DNA from: Bdellovibrionales bacterium
GTDB taxonomy: Bacteria; Bdellovibrionota; Bdellovibrionia; Bdellovibrionales; Bdellovibrionaceae
Length of the DNA: 64,000 bases
Assembly (NCBI GenBank): GCA_018266295.1
Contig: JAFEAQ010000011.1
Location: forward strand, 248,001 to 312,000
Reading direction: 5' to 3'
The notes below the pieces were generated by a model. That model made no database searches. It had not been told where the DNA came from and was given only the letters and a program-made list of their open reading frames with translations. Shown here in pieces: positions 61,197-64,000 of this stretch. The position numbers and the translations under genes were made by a program. The number at the start of each line of letters is the position of its first letter. Position 1 is the first letter of the stretch.

Positions 61197-61676
61197 ATGG
61201 AAACAACTCAAACCCCACAGACACGCAAAGCCCGCAGCGTCCCTAAAATTCCGCTGCCAAAAACATCACGACATCTCAACAATCTTCTGGAGTGGCTCGC
61301 CCATCCGACAACCCGCAATTTAAAAAACGTCCCGCACCATTATTCGCGCGATGCTTTCTTTAAAGATCCGTTCACCGAGATTTATACAGCGGCCGAAATT
61401 CAAAAATATTATGAGCACACACTGTCGCGCTTGAGCGACGTGCGCTTTGTTTTTGAAAACATCATGGAGGAAGACAAGCAAGCCTTTGTCACCTGGGTGA
61501 TGACCGCACGATTTATGGGCCGTGAGTTCTCGGTTCAAGGAACTTCGCATTTGAAATTCGATGCCAGCGGCCTCTGCGAATACCATCGCGATTACTTCGA
61601 TCTCTCTGAAGAGATTTATGAGCAGCTGCCGCTTTTAGGTTATTTGTTCCGCGGTCTGAAACGCGTTTTAAACTAA
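61197..61676 (+). CDS. SnoaL/NTF2-like protein
   Basis: This 159-residue protein matches the small NTF2-like fold: HHYSRDAFFKDPFTEIYTAAEIQKYYEHTL, then FVTWVMTARFMGREFSVQGTSHLKFD and EYHRDYFDLSE. AGGAGG precedes ATG 61197; a longer frame has no support. Such proteins include ketosteroid-isomerase-like enzymes and unknown proteins. A terminator follows. Confidence 0.8.
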   Translation: METTQTPQTRKARSVPKIPLPKTSRHLNNLLEWLAHPTTRNLKNVPHHYSRDAFFKDPFTEIYTAAEIQKYYEHTLSRLSDVRFVFENIMEEDKQAFVTWVMTARFMGREFSVQGTSHLKFDASGLCEYHRDYFDLSEEIYEQLPLLGYLFRGLKRVLN

Positions 61677-61679
61677 ACG

Positions 61680-61707
61680 TCGTCAAAATTCTGACATCGT
61701 CAAAATT
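61680..61707. repeat. Short direct repeat
   Basis: TCGTCAAAATT occurs at 61680-61690 and 61697-61707, immediately before a terminator. The function is unknown; it may be a regulator site or slippage product. Confidence 0.5.
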
Positions 61708-61711
61708 ACGT

Positions 61712-61752
61712 CGGCAAAGACGCCAACAAACGGGTCTTTGCCGAATTTTTTT
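61712..61752 (+). terminator. Rho-independent terminator
   Basis: CGGCAAAGAC pairs with GTCTTTGCCG over a 12-base loop, followed by AATTTTTTT, after the NTF2-like gene. Confidence 0.92.
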
Positions 61753-61818
61753 CTGAGTCATTCCCATCACTTGCGGACTGCCTCGACGCAAGTCTGCTGA
61801 GCACCGTGTTTGCTGCAA

Positions 61819-61838
61819 ATCCCCCCTGTAAGGGGGAT
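61819..61838 (+). promoter_or_regulatory. SD-sequestering hairpin before the SLT gene
   Basis: ATCCCCC and GGGGGAT form a perfect seven-base stem around a six-base loop. The 3' arm is the GGGGG ribosome-binding site, two bases before the ATG at 61841. Confidence 0.55.
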
Positions 61839-61840
61839 GA

Positions 61841-62548
61841 ATGAATCTGAAAACCACACTGGCGACTCTCGGAGTTTTTTTACTGCTCACGGCGAATATC
61901 AGCTGCGCCAATAAACAGGAAAGCCCAAACCCAAATCAAGAACCCGCAAAATATAATGTCCTTCCCGGTTATGATGCGTATCCCCTGGCCTGGGAAAGCC
62001 AAAAGAGCGACGGCAAAGATTGGACGAATTATCTTTTCGAGCTGATCCAACAACAAGCGCCGGAGCTGATCCAAGGCGCTGACGATGTCACTCTCTTTTG
62101 CCCGCGCTACTTTAGCCTCACCACCAATGAAAGAGTCAACTTCTGGGGCCTTTTAGTTTCTGGCATCGTGAAGTACGAAAGCAGCTTTGATCCCACAAGC
62201 CGTATGCGCGAAACCACGATGGGCACGGATCCAGTCACGGGCAAACCGGTGTATAGCGAAGGTTTGATGCAGCTTTCTTATCAAGATGGCCGCAACTACG
62301 AATTCTGTGATCAGTTCGACTGGAACGCCGACAAACACCTTGATCCTGCGGATCCTCGCAAAACCATCTTAGACCCCTATAAAAACCTCCAGTGCGGAGT
62401 GAAAATTCTAGCCCTCCAAGTCCGCAACAGAAACCGCATTACCCTCTCTAAAGGGGTTTATTGGGCCGTGATCCGCACCGACGGTAAAACCAACAAGATT
62501 GCGCAAATCTCTGCGTTGACCAAAAAGATGCCTGGCTGTACAAACTAG
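61841..62548 (+). CDS. SLT-like lytic transglycosylase, exported
   Basis: This 235-residue protein has a signal peptide with ISC (C22), which might be a weak lipobox. The enzyme-like part carries a glutamate in VKYESSFDPTSRM (ESxxxP), then SEGLMQLSYQD (GLMQ/ML motif) and a late cysteine pair. This resembles SLT/goose-type lytic transglycosylases that cut the peptidoglycan glycan backbone. It follows a hairpin-sequestered SD, which implies translational control. A predatory or cell-division role is inference. Confidence 0.78.
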   Translation: MNLKTTLATLGVFLLLTANISCANKQESPNPNQEPAKYNVLPGYDAYPLAWESQKSDGKDWTNYLFELIQQQAPELIQGADDVTLFCPRYFSLTTNERVNFWGLLVSGIVKYESSFDPTSRMRETTMGTDPVTGKPVYSEGLMQLSYQDGRNYEFCDQFDWNADKHLDPADPRKTILDPYKNLQCGVKILALQVRNRNRITLSKGVYWAVIRTDGKTNKIAQISALTKKMPGCTN

Positions 62549-62570
62549 ATACTTAAAACCAGGATTTGCT

Positions 62571-63074
62571 ATGACTAAAACGCGCCAAAAAGAACTGAAA
62601 AACTTCTCCCTCGGATCAGACAAAACGGAGTACCCACAAACGTATTCTCCAGAGCTTTTGGAAGCCTTTGATAATAAGAATCCTGGTAAAGTTGCTTGGA
62701 CGAGCTTCGTCTGCACGGAGTTCACAAGCCTCTGCCCTAAAACCGGCCAGCCTGATTTTGCGAAGATCTTCATCAACTACATCGCTGATGAAAAGATGGT
62801 CGAATCTAAATCTTTGAAGCTGTATCTCTTTAGCTACCGTAATCATGGCGACTTCCACGAAGACTGCGTTCAGAAAATCTGCGACGACCTCGTGAAACTG
62901 ATGAAGCCAAAGTACATCGAAGTCATCGGTGAGTTCACTCCACGTGGCGGTATTGCGATCTATCCTTTTGCGAGCTACGCGAATAAAGAGAAAACGTTCC
63001 GTTCCCTTTACGAGAACCGCCTTGCTGGGTACGCTCCTGGCAAATACAGCATGGAACTTTCAAAACTGTACTAA
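62571..63074 (+). CDS. queF: NADPH-dependent 7-cyano-7-deazaguanine reductase
   Basis: This 167-residue enzyme makes preQ1 from preQ0 in queuosine biosynthesis. Catalytic C55 in TSLCPKTGQPDF, D62, and H96 with E97 in HGDFHEDC match the short (unimodular) type. ESKSLKLYLFSYRN carries the NADPH/QueF motif. It starts 22 bases after the SLT gene and has a plausible GGATTTG region before the ATG. Confidence 0.95.
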   Translation: MTKTRQKELKNFSLGSDKTEYPQTYSPELLEAFDNKNPGKVAWTSFVCTEFTSLCPKTGQPDFAKIFINYIADEKMVESKSLKLYLFSYRNHGDFHEDCVQKICDDLVKLMKPKYIEVIGEFTPRGGIAIYPFASYANKEKTFRSLYENRLAGYAPGKYSMELSKLY

Positions 63075-63123
63075 GTTCAAGCCTTAGGCCCAGTAAACAG
63101 CCAATTCTAGCCTTAAGACTCCC

Positions 63124-63156
63124 TGCAGGACACCGATGTGTACAACATGTCCTGCA
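63124..63156 (+). promoter_or_regulatory. Hairpin overlapping the CHAP-like gene start
   Basis: TGCAGGAC pairs with GTCCTGCA, with an inner ATGT/ACAT stem and a four-base bulge. The candidate ATG at 63147 lies within the hairpin. It may regulate translation. Confidence 0.45.
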
Positions 63157-64000
63157 CCAAGATGTTATTCATTACGGCTAGCGCTCTGCTTTTCCTCTTC
63201 ATTGGAAAACCGGTCGCCTTTGCACAAGATATAGAACCCGATTTCTCTAACTTCGATGATCCGAACGCAAAACCCGTGAAGAAAGCTAAATCAGTCACTG
63301 AAGCAGAACCGCCATGTCTGACTTGTAATACCAGCCATCCAAAGCCGAAGAATCTCACCGACAACGAAGCCGTCGCTAAAGCAGGAATGAATCAAAATAA
63401 AAAAACAGCGGCAAAAAAATCTCAATCACAAAGAAAGCAAGTGGAATGTATCACTTGCAATGCTGAGAAAGAGCCTGAATACCCGAAGGGGAAAGTCGAT
63501 AGCTCTTGGAGCCAATTCCCTAAGATCGCCGCTTACAGCAACTCTCCGCAAGTCGCAAAGATGCTGGAGGTTGCTAAACGCAACAAATACTCGACTTCGC
63601 ATAAACGCTGTTATCGTTTCGTAAAAGGGGCCCTTTGTGGTCTCGATAAGAAAACCGTCCAAGGCACCTCTACTTCAAAATGTGCTCCGGGCTCTATGGT
63701 GTCTTCTTATCCTTCAGGCAGCCGCGTTTCTACAAGCAACTCAAGCGCCATTACGACTCTTGAAAGATACGGATTTACAAACTTGCTGACGCATCCTGAA
63801 ACCAAAGGCTTGATCAAAAATCCTGCGTCGGCTCCGAAGGGTGCGATCCTGATTTATAAAGGTGGTAGAAACGGCGGTCACATCGAGATCAAAACCGGTG
63901 TTGGCAGTGACCCGGATTACATTAGCGACTTTAGTGCACCGAATTCAATTCTCCGCAACGACTTGGCAGGCAGAGCCAGCAAAAATTATCAGCTCGTTGG
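63147..64000 (+). CDS. Exported CHAP-like amidase/peptidase, 3' end cut
   Basis: This frame runs off the right edge (284 codons visible). It has a signal peptide (KPVAFAQD), two CxTCN motifs (C57-C60 and C101-C104), and then a CHAP/NlpC-like domain: KRCYRFVKGALCG with C155 as candidate nucleophile and NGGHIEIKTG with H245 as base. It could cut peptide cross-links of peptidoglycan. The start is ATG 63147 (MSCTK) or 63162; the first gives a charged N-terminal region. Confidence 0.7.
   Translation, partial: MSCTKMLFITASALLFLFIGKPVAFAQDIEPDFSNFDDPNAKPVKKAKSVTEAEPPCLTCNTSHPKPKNLTDNEAVAKAGMNQNKKTAAKKSQSQRKQVECITCNAEKEPEYPKGKVDSSWSQFPKIAAYSNSPQVAKMLEVAKRNKYSTSHKRCYRFVKGALCGLDKKTVQGTSTSKCAPGSMVSSYPSGSRVSTSNSSAITTLERYGFTNLLTHPETKGLIKNPASAPKGAILIYKGGRNGGHIEIKTGVGSDPDYISDFSAPNSILRNDLAGRASKNYQLV

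Noticed and set aside
1-64000. CRISPR array, prophage or integrative element
   Set aside because: No regularly spaced repeats, integrase, transposase or phage structural genes were seen; the single phage-like membrane protein is not enough.

Overview
The window is a gene-dense bacterial chromosome segment with moderate GC, about 75 protein genes, two tRNA genes and short spacers. Gene content suggests a Gram-negative delta-type bacterium, most likely in the Bdellovibrionota and resembling Bdellovibrio. There is an outer membrane (lptE, TolC, a porin-like protein, small beta-barrel proteins), many lipoproteins, and many exported hydrolases or hydrolase-like proteins. TTG and GTG starts are common. 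The taxon is inferred from overall resemblance, not from a marker search. No rRNA gene, CRISPR array, integrase, transposase or insertion sequence was seen.

Layout. 1-9.5 kb is mostly housekeeping: murJ (cut by the window edge), rpsT, a PilZ protein, an HD hydrolase, a very short hydrophobic peptide gene, holA, lptE, a class V aminotransferase plus a serA-like dehydrogenase (serine branch), purA and two lipoproteins. 9.5-16 kb has a DUF6629 membrane protein, an FAD monooxygenase, tRNA-Lys and tRNA-Glu, and an ECF41-like sigma factor. The sigma factor diverges from a YCII protein and is followed by DoxX-like, DUF3224 and VOC genes; ECF41-type promoter motifs face both ways between them. 15.6-27 kb holds a phospholipase A2-like secreted protein, TerC with a divergent NhaR-like LysR regulator, a Bcr/CflA exporter with a structured leader, a methyltransferase, an SDR-TetR-thiolase operon under a 30-bp palindrome, an exported GNAT protein and a MerR regulator. 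27-40 kb carries a large S8 protease lipoprotein, ilvE, HutD, a membrane-protein pair (one phage-like, one with a PilZ-like tail), a TMEM175-type channel, HdeD, a redoxin, surface and secreted small proteins, and a TolC-family protein.

40-51 kb has a five-gene operon (host-attachment-family protein, tandem USP, PPK2, CHAD, lipoprotein) that looks like a polyphosphate/stress module. After it come a Notum-like esterase, a diguanylate cyclase, an overlapping RHS-like protein/S8 protease pair, an exported phospholipase D-like protein and a Y-family polymerase. 51-64 kb has a porin-imelysin-diheme oxidoreductase operon (probably iron related), an MCP, a GNAT, RluA-type and RlmE RNA-modification enzymes, a UMF1-type MFS protein, an SLT-like lytic enzyme, queF and a truncated CHAP-like exported protein.

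Cross-cutting signals: RNA hairpins placed over translation starts (exporter, SLT lipoprotein, UMF1, CHAP-like gene); several SD-less genes with a -10-like hexamer 5-7 nt before the start codon (possible leaderless mRNAs); a 44-nt hairpin repeat present twice with compensatory changes; and three convergent gene pairs overlapping by exactly four bases. No single large undescribed system is obvious. The best novelty candidates are the 33-residue peptide gene, the exporter leader, the hairpin repeat family, the polyphosphate operon and the RHS/S8 pair.
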